DNA of 10,283 bases from Pseudomonadota bacterium (GCA_022568115.1 JADFFP010000023.1:1-10283); one strand, 5' to 3'. Numbered from the stretch's first letter, positions 1 to 6,979 are shown. Numbers and translations are program-made. Notes: generated by a model not told the origin, from the letters alone.

Positions 1-192
1 TCCGTCAGAACCGGCCGGACCAGCCGGGCCCGCGTCTCCCGCGGCGCCTTGTGGGCCTGCGGCGCCTGCTGCGCATGCTGGGCCTGTGGCGCCCGGCGGG
101 CCTACGTCGCCGGCGCAGGCCGCTGCCAGCAGGGAGACGATTGTAAGAAGGAGTACCAGGGCCATGGGTTTGGCGCTGAAGAAGCGGTTCAT
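1..192 (-). CDS. Collagen-like lipoprotein, N-terminal 64 residues (runs off the left edge)
   Basis: Reading down from ATG at 192-190, the frame stays open to base 1, so only the first 64 residues are visible. They show a signal peptide: basic start (MNRFFSAK), hydrophobic stretch at about 10-25, then a lipobox-like LLAAAC with the lipidated Cys at residue 26. From residue 28 glycine falls on every third position to residue 64 (GDV GPP GAT GPA and so on), with one break where Cys40 stands in a Gly slot. Such a Gly-X-Y stretch after a lipobox suggests a surface-exposed, lipid-anchored protein with a collagen-like stalk. The functional domain lies outside the window; a solute-binding protein is possible but unproven. 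An AGGGG (202-198, minus) lies 5 bases before the ATG. It is transcribed divergently from the tRNA gene. Confidence 0.72.
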   Translation of the reverse strand, partial: MNRFFSAKPMALVLLLTIVSLLAAACAGDVGPPGATGPACAAGAAGPQGAAGDAGPAGPAGSDG

Positions 193-282
193 CGAGTCCC
201 CTTTCCGATATGCCGTTGAAGTGCCACCTGATGGCTGCCATGCCGATACAGCAGACCACCATCGGGTCCGTAAACCCGCCCA

Positions 283-312
283 ATAATAGTGACCCGTTTT
301 CCGCACTGTCAA
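283..312 (-). promoter_or_regulatory. Sigma70-type promoter for the lipoprotein gene
   Basis: On the minus strand TTGACA (312-307) is followed after 18 bases by TATTAT (288-283). The -35 box matches the consensus exactly and the -10 box is close to TATAAT. Initiation would fall near 276, giving a leader of roughly 85 bases before the lipoprotein ATG at 192. No other start signal is needed for that gene. Confidence 0.68.
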
Positions 313-392
313 GTGCTTATCATGCGCGTGTAGGCATCATCTGTCGACAAACGGCCCCCGTCCAGGGAGCGGCCGGCAGGGGCTCGCGAGCC

Positions 393-421
393 TGTTCCGG
401 GCTGCGGGGCTCCGCTATACT
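393..421 (+). promoter_or_regulatory. Probable promoter for tRNA-Arg
   Basis: TATACT at 416-421 is a good -10 box and lies 11 bases before the mature tRNA 5' end at 433, as expected for a short-leader tRNA transcript. A weak -35 candidate, TGTTCC (393-398), sits 17 bases upstream. The -10 box carries most of this call. Confidence 0.5.
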
Positions 422-432
422 GCGGCAGCCGG

Positions 433-507
433 GCCCCCGTAGCTCAGCGGATAGAGCACCGGCCTCCGGAGCCGGTGGCGGGAGTTCGAGTCTCCCCGGG
501 GGCGCCA
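433..507 (+). tRNA. tRNA-Arg(CCG)
   Basis: A complete cloverleaf can be folded by eye. The acceptor stem GCCCCCG (433-439) pairs with CGGGGGC (497-503). The D arm has GCTC/GAGC. The anticodon stem CCGGC/GCCGG (459-463/471-475) encloses loop CTCCGGA with anticodon CCG at 466-468, which reads the Arg codon CGG. A four-base variable region is followed by T stem GGGAG/CTCCC around TTCGAGT. Discriminator G504 is followed by an encoded CCA (505-507). All stems are fully Watson-Crick. The gene sits 53 bases before the likely aminopeptidase start, on the same strand, and its composition matches the GC-rich left piece. Confidence 0.96.
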
Positions 508-519
508 GCCGTGACCCTC

Positions 520-547
520 GCGAGCCCCCTCGGCACCGGGCTCTCGC
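520..547 (+). other. Imperfect stem-loop between the tRNA and the aminopeptidase start
   Basis: GCGAGCCC (520-527) can pair with GGGCTCTCGC (538-547), with a two-base bulge and a ten-base loop. No T run follows, so it is not a standard intrinsic terminator. It ends one base before the AGGAG (549-553) of the next gene, so it could affect tRNA 3' processing or access to that ribosome binding site. In DNA this GC-rich it may also be chance. Confidence 0.3.
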
Positions 548-560
548 CAGGAGCGACGTC

Positions 561-2810
561 ATAACCTCGCCGACAGCCTACCGACTCCCGACCACGGTGC
601 GCCCCCAGCGCTATGAGCTGACGTTCGAGCCGGACCTGGACGCGTTCACCTTCAGCGGCCGGGAGACTGTCACGGTCCTCGTCGACGAGCCGACATCCGT
701 CGTGCAGCTCCACGCGGCTGAGCTGTCGATAGACTCCGCTTCCGTCATGCTCCTGGGCGGCGAGATCATGCTCGCGGCGAGCGTGGACATCGAGCCGGAG
801 GCTGAGCGAGCGACGATCTCATTCCCCCGCCCCTTGCCGAGGGGAGAAGCGGCCCTTTCCCTCACGTTCACCGGCACGCTCAACGATCAGATGCGCGGAT
901 TCTACCGCAGTGAGTACGAGGCCGAAGACGGCACGAAGCGGTACCTCGCGTCGACGCAGTTCGAGGCGACGGACGCCCGTCGCGCGTTTCCGTGCTGGGA
1001 CGAGCCGTCGATCAAGGCCGAATTCGACGTCACGATCATCGTGCCCGACTCCGCGGTTGCCGTCTCCAACACGCCGCAGTCTGCCGAACGGCCGCTGCCG
1101 GGGGGCAGACGAGAAGTCGTCTTCGAGCGGACGCCGCGGATGTCCACGTACCTGCTCGTGTTCGTCGTCGGCGATCTGGCGTGCGTGCAGGACACGGCGG
1201 ATTCCGGCACGCTGGTCCGGGTCTGGACGACGCGCGGCAAGGAGGAACAGGGCAGGTTCGCCCTGGAGCACAGTATCAAGATCCTTGCGTACATGGACGA
1301 CTACTTCGGCATCCCGTACCCGCTGCCGAAGCTGGACCACATCGCGGTGCCCGACTTCGCGGCCGGTGCCATGGAGAACTGGGGCGCCATCACCTATCGC
1401 GAGACGGCGCTGCTGTTCGACCCGGAGAACTCGGCGGCCCAGGCGCGCCAGCGCATCCTGGAGGTCGTCGCCCATGAGATGGCCCACATGTGGTTCGGCG
1501 ACTTGGTCACGATGGAGTGGTGGGACGACCTGTGGCTCAACGAGAGCTTCGCATCGTGGATGGGCGACAAGGCCGTGGACCACCTCTACCCGCAGTGGCA
1601 GATGTGGACGCAGTTCGTTTCCCACGACACCAATGCCGCCCTGGGGCTGGACGGCCTCCGCAACTCCCATCCCATCGAGGCGAAGGTGAACGACCCCGCT
1701 GAGATACGGGAGCTGTTCGACGCCATCAGCTACAGCAAGGGTGGCTCGGTGCTCCGGATGCTCGAGGACTTCCTCGGCGCCGAGACGTTCCGCAAAGGAC
1801 TCCACCGCTACCTTGCCGCCCACGAGTACGCCAACGCCCGGACGGAGCACCTGTGGGCGGCCTTGAGCGAGGTGTCCGGCCGGCCCGTTACGCAGATCAT
1901 GGACTCGTGGGTCAAGCAGGTCGGCTACCCCGTCCTCGACGTGCGGTTCACCCGCGCGGCCGAGACCACGGCCGTCGACTTGCAGCAGGCGCGCTTCCTG
2001 TACGACCACCTGTTGGGCGACGGAGAGGCGGACACGACCGTGTGGCAGGTCCCCGTTGGCGTGTGCCAACAGGGTGCGGTCGAGCGCGACGCCATCCTCA
2101 TGGAAGGCACGTCGGCCTCCATGGCGCTCACGCCGTCCGGGACGGCGCCTGCCTGGATCAAGGTGAACGCCGGGCAGACCGGCTTCTTCCGGGTTCGCTA
2201 TGCGGACGAGGAGTGGGACCTGCTCCGCGAGGCGGTGGCCTCCCTCAGCTTGCCGCCGATAGACCGGATCGGCCTCCAGAACGACGCTTATGCCCTCATG
2301 CGGGCGGGTCATCTCTCCGCCGTGGTGTTCCTCTCGCTGGCGCAGGCGTTCGTGAACGAGACGGACGCCACCGTCTGGGGCGACCTCGCGGCCAACCTCC
2401 GCGGCTTCGAGGGGCTGCTGCTGGACGAGCCGTTCTTGGAGCGGTACCGCGAATTCGGGCGTGACCTGTTCGCGACGATCGCCGCGACGGTCGGCTGGGA
2501 CGCCGGGCCCGGCGAGGAGCACCTGGACGCGCTGCGCCGCAGCACCGTCCTGGGCCAGCACGGCGCATACGGCGACGCCGCCACGCTTGGCGAGGCCCGC
2601 AGGCGCTTCGAATCGTACCTCGAGGAGCCTTCGTCGCTGCACCCCGACCTCCGGGGCGTCGTGCTCGGCCTCGTCGGGCAAGAGGGCGACCGCGAGACGT
2701 ATGACACGCTCTGGGAGCTCGAGCACCAAGCCCCGCTGCAAGAAGAAAAGATGCGGTTGCTGGGGGCGCTCACCCGGTTCAAGGACCGGGAGCTGCTGGA
2801 GCGACGGCTT
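561..2810 (+). CDS. M1 family zinc aminopeptidase, lacking its C-terminal end
   Basis: This metallopeptidase removes N-terminal amino acids from peptides. Counting from 561, the family-typical ATDARRAFPCWDEP segment comes first, then the substrate-binding GAMEN (269-273). The zinc site follows: HEMAH (His305, Glu306, His309) with third ligand Glu328 in WLNES. Tyr391 is the likely transition-state Tyr. An ERAP1-like helical C-terminal region begins near residue 530. No signal peptide is seen, so it is probably cytoplasmic. The best start is ATA at 561, 7 bases after AGGAG (549-553), giving an N-terminus ITSPTAYRLP; GTG at 597 is the alternative but has no ribosome binding site. Bacterial relatives usually run about 830-870 residues. 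Here the M1 sequence stops near residue 750, where GlnE sequence follows in the same frame. The missing end and the change in base composition point to a chimeric join. Confidence 0.87.
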
Positions 2811-4286
2811 TTTTCCTGGGGGTTCTCGGACGGCGCGGCAGACACCATCGCCAAATGGCGCCAGGGCACCTACAAGGCGCTGAAACACCCGCGGGCCAGG
2901 AAGATTTTTGACTCCCTGCTGCCGGAACTGCTGGAAAATTTTTCCCGGGGCGCCAACCCGGACCAGATTTTATCCCATTTCGATGATTTTTTATCAAAGC
3001 TGCCTTCGGGTGTTCAAATCCTCTCGCTGTTCCAGAATAATCCCTGGGTGTTCCAGCTGATTGGAAAAATTGTTACCACCGCCCCCTACCTGGCGGAGGA
3101 GCTGGCGCGCCGGCCCGATCTTCTGGACTTCGTGCTGGACCCGACCTTTTTTGACCCGCCAGGCGGCAAAAAGGAACTGAAGATCAGTCTCCAAACAGCC
3201 CTGGCTGATGCCCGGGACTATGAAGAAATTCTCGAGGCCAGCCGCAAATGGCTGAATGAAATGCGCTTCCAGATTGGCATCCAATTGCTGGAGTCCTTGA
3301 CCTCGATCAAGGAAGCGGGCCGCACCCGCGCCAACCTGGCCGAGGTGGTCTTGAGCACCCTGCTGCCGGAGGTCAAGAAAGACTTTAAAAAAAGAAATGG
3401 AACTGTCCCGGGCAGCCAGATGGCGGTCATCGCGCTCGGGTCGTTCGGCGGACGGGAGCTGACACAAGGGTCCGATCTGGACCTGGTGCTGCTGTACCAG
3501 GCACCCCAGGATGCCCGCTCAAAAAGAGGCAAAGGCCTGCCCGCCAGCCAGTATTACATTCGCCTCGGCCAGCATTTCCTGACCGCGCTGTCAGCCTTGA
3601 TGGGGTCGGGAAAGCTATACGATGTCGACCTCCGGCTTAGACCCTCCGGGCGCTGGGGGCCGCTGGTGGTGACCCTGCCAGCCTTTCTTGAGTACCAGAA
3701 AAGTTCGGCCTGGAGTTTCGAGCACATGGCCCTGACCCGGGCCCGGGTGGTTTTGGGCGGCGCCCGGTTCAAGGCTGAAATTGAAGTGGCGATCCGGGAA
3801 ATCCTGACATTGCGGCGCACCCCCGCCAAACTGGCCCGGCAAATGGACGAGGTGCGCAGGAAATATTTTGAGGAAATGGGCAGCACCAACATCTGGTCGG
3901 TGCGCCAGGTCCGCGGCGGCCTGATCGATGCCGAATATGTCCTGCAATTTCATCTGTTGCGGAACGGCGCCAAGCATCCGGATATCTTCAACCCTGATTT
4001 CGGCGAAGCCCTGAAAAACCTGGTCGGGATCAAGTCACTGACAAAAGATCAGGCCGGCATCCTTCGGGAAGCACACGATTTTTTCCTGGAAATCCATGGC
4101 CTGTTGCGGCTCTGTCACGCTGAAAATCCGACCGATGAGAGCTTGACCCGGTCGTTGAAATCGCTGATGGCTTCGGCCACCGGAATTTCTGGCGCCCAGG
4201 ACGTCTCAGCCGTCCTGAAAGAAACCCAAGCAAAGGTTTATGCTCTTTATCAGAAGCACATTTCCCGCTATGTAAAAGAGAACTGA
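2811..4286 (+). CDS. glnE: GlnE C-terminal half: glutamine synthetase adenylyltransferase domain (5' part missing)
   Basis: GlnE adenylylates glutamine synthetase with its C-terminal half and removes AMP with its N-terminal half, under PII (GlnB) control. Only the C-terminal half, about 490 residues, is present; full alphaproteobacterial proteins are roughly 950-1000. GlnE-like sequence begins around WGFSDGAA. The nucleotidyltransferase motif GSFGGRELTQGSDLDL has its metal-binding Asp-X-Asp at codons 3474 and 3480. It is followed by DVDLRLRPSG (near 3622) and by FEHMALTRARVV, all typical of the adenylyltransferase active site. The C-terminal helical region is intact up to TGA at 4284-4286. 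No start codon or ribosome binding site of its own is seen: the frame runs in from the upstream aminopeptidase. The native 5' half, with the deadenylylating domain, is presumably lost at the join. bcp follows after 23 bases, probably in the same operon. Confidence 0.88.
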   Translation, partial: FSWGFSDGAADTIAKWRQGTYKALKHPRARKIFDSLLPELLENFSRGANPDQILSHFDDFLSKLPSGVQILSLFQNNPWVFQLIGKIVTTAPYLAEELARRPDLLDFVLDPTFFDPPGGKKELKISLQTALADARDYEEILEASRKWLNEMRFQIGIQLLESLTSIKEAGRTRANLAEVVLSTLLPEVKKDFKKRNGTVPGSQMAVIALGSFGGRELTQGSDLDLVLLYQAPQDARSKRGKGLPASQYYIRLGQHFLTALSALMGSGKLYDVDLRLRPSGRWGPLVVTLPAFLEYQKSSAWSFEHMALTRARVVLGGARFKAEIEVAIREILTLRRTPAKLARQMDEVRRKYFEEMGSTNIWSVRQVRGGLIDAEYVLQFHLLRNGAKHPDIFNPDFGEALKNLVGIKSLTKDQAGILREAHDFFLEIHGLLRLCHAENPTDESLTRSLKSLMASATGISGAQDVSAVLKETQAKVYALYQKHISRYVKEN

Positions 4287-4309
4287 TAATGGTAACAGGG
4301 AGAGAATTA

Positions 4310-4774
4310 ATGGCTTTATCCGTGGGTGATACCGCGCCCAGGTTTACCCTTCCCGCCGATGGCGGGGAAACCTTGAGTTTGTCCGATTTCAAGGGAAAGG
4401 CGGTGGTGCTTTATTTTTACCCGAAGGACATGACCCCGGGGTGCACCATCGAGGCCAATGATTTCACCGCCCTGGCGGATAAGTTCAGGAAAATCAATAC
4501 AATTGTCGTTGGGGTCTCCAAAGACAGTCCTGAACGTCATGATAAATTCTGTGACAAACATGGCCTGAAGATCCGTCTGGTTTCGGATCAGGACGGGACA
4601 TTGTGCGATGCTTACAGAATCTGGAAGCAAAAAAGTCTTTACGGGCGTACCTTTATGGGAATTGAACGCACTACTTTTTTGATCGATAAAGCGGGAAAGA
4701 TCCGGGAAATCTGGCGTAAGGTAAAGGTCAAGGGCCACGCCGCCGAAGTTCTTGAAAAAGCGACGGCCCTGTAG
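4310..4774 (+). CDS. bcp: Thiol peroxidase, Bcp/PrxQ-type peroxiredoxin
   Basis: This cytoplasmic enzyme reduces hydrogen peroxide and organic hydroperoxides. The start is taken at ATG 4310 because GGGAG (4298-4302) lies 7 bases upstream and the resulting 154 residues fit the family; an in-frame ATG at 4289 would add seven residues. The peroxidatic motif is PKDMTPGCT with Thr42 and Cys45, and Arg120 in GIERTTFLID completes the usual Thr-Cys-Arg site. The resolving Cys found five residues after the peroxidatic one in E. coli Bcp is replaced by Asn50. Cys81, 36 residues after Cys45, matches the alternative resolving position known from other PrxQ proteins, so this is probably a two-Cys enzyme of that second type. 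A further Cys is at 99. It lies 23 bases after glnE, probably cotranscribed. Confidence 0.93.
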   Translation: MALSVGDTAPRFTLPADGGETLSLSDFKGKAVVLYFYPKDMTPGCTIEANDFTALADKFRKINTIVVGVSKDSPERHDKFCDKHGLKIRLVSDQDGTLCDAYRIWKQKSLYGRTFMGIERTTFLIDKAGKIREIWRKVKVKGHAAEVLEKATAL

Positions 4775-4891
4775 GGTCCCGGCAATCAATATCTAGTGGC
4801 TTTTCTTAAGGGCTGTAATGCGCTACAAAATTCGTTGTCCATGAGTCGGAAGGCTAGCAACGACGTAAAAACATCAGGGGTTTTGTGTTTC

Positions 4892-6202
4892 ATGTCTGAA
4901 ACGGGGGAGCAATCCAGTCAAAACTGGCGCCAGAAGTGGTTTCCGGACCGTCAGATATACTTGCGCACCCAAGGAAAAGTGCGCTTTTTCGCCCTGCCTT
5001 CAAAGGCGCAGGTAACGGTTGTTGTCCTTCTTGTCGCGCTCGCCGGCTGGGTTATCTTTGCCAGCGCCAGGGTTCTGCTCCGTGACGTCATTATCGAGGC
5101 CAGGAACCAGCAGATCGAAACCCTGGACAGCCAAACCGCGGACCAGGCCGAGGAAATCGAGCGTCTGCAGGGAACCCTTATGGATAAAACCAGGGTTCTC
5201 GAGGAACGCACGGATTATCTGCTGGGACTGATGGAACAGGACCCCACCGGTGAATTATCGAAGGGAGTGGAAAGCACCCCTCCCCCAGAGCAGGAAGAAA
5301 CCGGCAATGAAGATCAAACCTCCGTCCTGACCCCGGCCAGCCAGGAAAGTGGAGGCGGCCTGCTGAGGGTCTTTTTCAGCCGGGCCGAAGCCTCTCCCGG
5401 CCGCTTTACGGGAGCCGAGTTTGAAACCCTTATCCAGGCCCGCTTCGATCTGATAGCAGGCCGCCAGGACAGCGCCGCGGCGACCCTGGTTTATTTCGCC
5501 GAGCAGAAAATCCTCGAATTCGATGACATGCTTTCGCCCTTCAAAATCAAGGCCGGAGACCTGGCCAGGGCCTCAACGATCAATTTGTCAGCGCTCGGCC
5601 AGGGCGGTCCCTACCTGCCCGGCCCGGCCAGCGGCGATGGCCTTGGCGGCGATGGCATGTTTTCTGATCTTCCCGAGTTTGCCCCGGCCTCCCCCTACCC
5701 GGACCTGCACGAGCGCTGGAGTAACCTGTTGAAGGTCTATTCCGGCTTGCAAAGCGTTCCGTTGCTGTATCCGGTGAAGGATTTTTATCAATCCAGCCGC
5801 TTTGGCCGGCGCATCGATCCGATTACCAAAAAGCCTGGCTGGCACCCCGGTGTCGACCTGGCCGGATGGCCCGGGACCGAGATCTTTTCCCCGACCGCCG
5901 GGGTGGTCACCAAGGCCGGGGTGTGGGGCAATTATGGCAATATGGTCGAGGTCGATCACGGCAACGGTTTTAAAACCCGCTATGCCCATTTACGAAAAAT
6001 TAAGGTGCAACGTGGTCAAAAAGTGTCTATGGGTGATGTGTTGGGTGAAATGGGCTGTTCTGGACGCTGTGTATCAACCCATTTGCATTATGAAGTATAT
6101 TTTAATAATAACCTAAGAAACCCCCAGCCATTTATGGAGCCAGAAGAAGATGTTCAACAAACCAAAAGAGAAGCACCCTCAAGTTATGGGAAAGGAAAAT
6201 AG
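4892..6202 (+). CDS. Membrane-anchored M23 (LytM-type) peptidoglycan endopeptidase
   Basis: 436 residues from ATG 4892, with AGGGG (4876-4880) 11 bases upstream. An in-frame GTG at 4796 would add 32 residues that look non-coding. The order is: short cytoplasmic tail (1-40) with FPDRQIYLRTQGKVRF; one membrane segment at about 41-58; a helical, probably coiled-coil stretch at about 65-115; an acidic, Pro-rich linker; then the periplasmic M23 domain at about 300-415. Zinc and catalytic residues are complete: His318 and Asp322 (HPGVD), His366 (RYAHL), and His397 and His399 (HLHYEV). It should therefore be an active enzyme cutting peptide crosslinks. Its 3' end overlaps the bactofilin gene by 53 bases, and bactofilin-M23 pairs are known to act together in alphaproteobacterial cell shape. 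The stretch coding residues about 367-411 is markedly AT-rich. Confidence 0.92.
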   Translation: MSETGEQSSQNWRQKWFPDRQIYLRTQGKVRFFALPSKAQVTVVVLLVALAGWVIFASARVLLRDVIIEARNQQIETLDSQTADQAEEIERLQGTLMDKTRVLEERTDYLLGLMEQDPTGELSKGVESTPPPEQEETGNEDQTSVLTPASQESGGGLLRVFFSRAEASPGRFTGAEFETLIQARFDLIAGRQDSAAATLVYFAEQKILEFDDMLSPFKIKAGDLARASTINLSALGQGGPYLPGPASGDGLGGDGMFSDLPEFAPASPYPDLHERWSNLLKVYSGLQSVPLLYPVKDFYQSSRFGRRIDPITKKPGWHPGVDLAGWPGTEIFSPTAGVVTKAGVWGNYGNMVEVDHGNGFKTRYAHLRKIKVQRGQKVSMGDVLGEMGCSGRCVSTHLHYEVYFNNNLRNPQPFMEPEEDVQQTKREAPSSYGKGK

Positions 6203-6641
6203 ACCCATGCGTCCCAGCGGATCATCGGTTCCCTCAATCATCGGCTCGGACATCCGGGTGGTTGGAAATATTACCACCCCCGGTGAAATTCAGCTGGACG
6301 GCGTGGTCGAGGGCGATTTGGTGTGCGGCTCCCTGACGATTGGCGAACATGGCCTGGTGACCGGAACGGTCAAGGCCGAAACCCTGTACTTGCGCGGCAG
6401 CATCGAGGGCAAACTGCGCGCCAAAACGGTTCATTTTGAGAGCACCGCCAGGGTCAAGGGTGACGTTACCTACGAGACCATGACCATGGAGGCCGGGGTT
6501 CAGGTGGAAGGCAAGCTGATCCCGATGAACAAGACCGGTATCGTGGCGGGCAAACCGCTCACGGTCAAAGTCAGCGGCAGCAAACCGATTCCTGGCCCGG
6601 CCAAGGGAAATGGCCACCCGGAAGGAAAACCCCTGCTGTAA
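6150..6641 (+). CDS. Bactofilin, polymer-forming cytoskeletal protein
   Basis: 163 residues. The start MFNKPKEK resembles other bactofilins and has GGAG (6136-6139) 10 bases upstream, inside the M23 gene. The central part, about residues 28-125, is the bactofilin beta-helix, seen as repeated short strands: IIGSDIRVVGNIT, EIQLDGVVEGDL, LTIGEHGLVTGTV, LYLRGSIEGKL and so on, with glycines at the turns. The Pro/Lys-rich ends are probably disordered, as is usual. Bactofilins polymerise without nucleotide on the inner membrane face and recruit cell-wall enzymes. The upstream overlapping M23 gene is the likely partner, and the 53-base overlap suggests translational coupling. It is the last gene of the plus-strand cluster and faces prfB. 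Confidence 0.94.
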   Translation: MFNKPKEKHPQVMGKENRPMRPSGSSVPSIIGSDIRVVGNITTPGEIQLDGVVEGDLVCGSLTIGEHGLVTGTVKAETLYLRGSIEGKLRAKTVHFESTARVKGDVTYETMTMEAGVQVEGKLIPMNKTGIVAGKPLTVKVSGSKPIPGPAKGNGHPEGKPLL

Positions 6642-6643
6642 AA

Positions 6644-6671
6644 CCGGTTCGCTTCGTTGGCCGGGATTTTT
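6644..6671 (+). terminator. Weak terminator candidate after the bactofilin gene
   Basis: CCGGTT (6644-6649) can pair with TTGGCCGG-side bases just before GATTTTT, giving about six pairs including two G-T wobbles, followed by five T. It lies directly behind the bactofilin stop, where a terminator is expected, but the stem is short. Confidence 0.25.
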
Positions 6672-6771
6672 CACCCGACAGTTTAATCCTGTTCGTTAAT
6701 CTGCAGGACGCCCACATGACCTTGGCGATCACCGGTCCGTGGGGACGCTTGCAAAACACCTGACTAAATTA

Positions 6772-6806
6772 TGTCATGCCGGCGTAGGCCGGTATCCGGC
6801 ATGACA
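6772..6806. repeat. Palindromic repeat, 11-base perfect arms
   Basis: TGTCATGCCGG (6772-6782) and CCGGCATGACA (6796-6806) are exact inverted copies around a 13-base centre. T-rich sequence (AGTTGTTTGTTTCC) follows on the plus strand, so it may also end transcripts from the bactofilin operon. A second, degenerate copy in the same orientation starts at 6954. Similar TGTCAT-CCGGCGAAGGCC elements are common intergenic repeats in Alphaproteobacteria. Confidence 0.75.
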
Positions 6807-6842
6807 AGTTGTTTGTTTCCTTAGCCTCTTTTTTATTTATCA

Positions 6843-6938
6843 CCCTCACCCTATCCCTCTCCCATCAAGGGAGAGGGATAATGTCAGAGCCCTCTTTAAA
6901 AGTCCTCTCCCCTTTGTGGGAGAGGATTTAGGTGAGGG
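6843..6938. repeat. MITE-like inverted-repeat element with two internal hairpins
   Basis: The 96-base unit begins CCCTCACC (6843-6850) and ends GGTGAGGG (6931-6938). Taken over 21 bases, the two ends are inverted repeats matching at 17 positions. Inside are two hairpins: TATCCCTCTCCC/GGGAGAGGGATA (6852-6863/6869-6880, loop ATCAA) and TCCTCTCCC/GGGAGAGGA (6903-6911/6918-6926). This layout resembles the CCCTCACCC...GGGTGAGGG repeats widespread in Proteobacteria, probably non-autonomous mobile elements. No clear target duplication is visible, and it codes for no protein. Confidence 0.75.
6899..6926 (-). terminator. Possible intrinsic terminator for prfB
   Basis: Read on the minus strand, TCCTCTCCC (6926-6918), a six-base loop and GGGAGAGGA (6911-6903) form a nine-pair stem followed by CTTTT. 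It is about 90 bases after the prfB stop. The stem is part of the repeat element at 6843-6938, so termination may be a secondary use. Confidence 0.4.
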
Positions 6939-6953
6939 GGTGGTTATAACAAA

Positions 6954-6979
6954 TGTCATGCCGGCGAAGGCAAGCTTCC
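6954..6979. repeat. Degenerate second copy of the TGTCATGCCGG repeat
   Basis: This stretch starts TGTCATGCCGGCG like the copy at 6772 and stays similar for about 18 bases (AGGC is also shared), then diverges, so the right palindromic arm is missing. Together the two copies flank the element at 6843-6938 in direct orientation. Confidence 0.6.

Noticed and set aside
210..560. Upstream extension of the aminopeptidase frame back to an ATG at 210
   Set aside because: It would translate straight through the tRNA-Arg gene on the same strand and gives a low-complexity Arg/Ser/Gly-rich sequence. M1 homology begins only after about 561.
819..2888. 689-codon open frame on the minus strand
   Set aside because: It lies opposite the aminopeptidase and its protein is an Arg/Gly/Val-rich string with no recognisable domain. 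It is the expected by-product of high-GC codon use in the real gene.
4775..4891. N-terminal extension of the M23 protein from GTG 4796
   Set aside because: The 32 extra residues include no signal or conserved sequence and the GTG lacks a ribosome binding site. ATG 4892 gives the family-like start just before the cytoplasmic tail motif.
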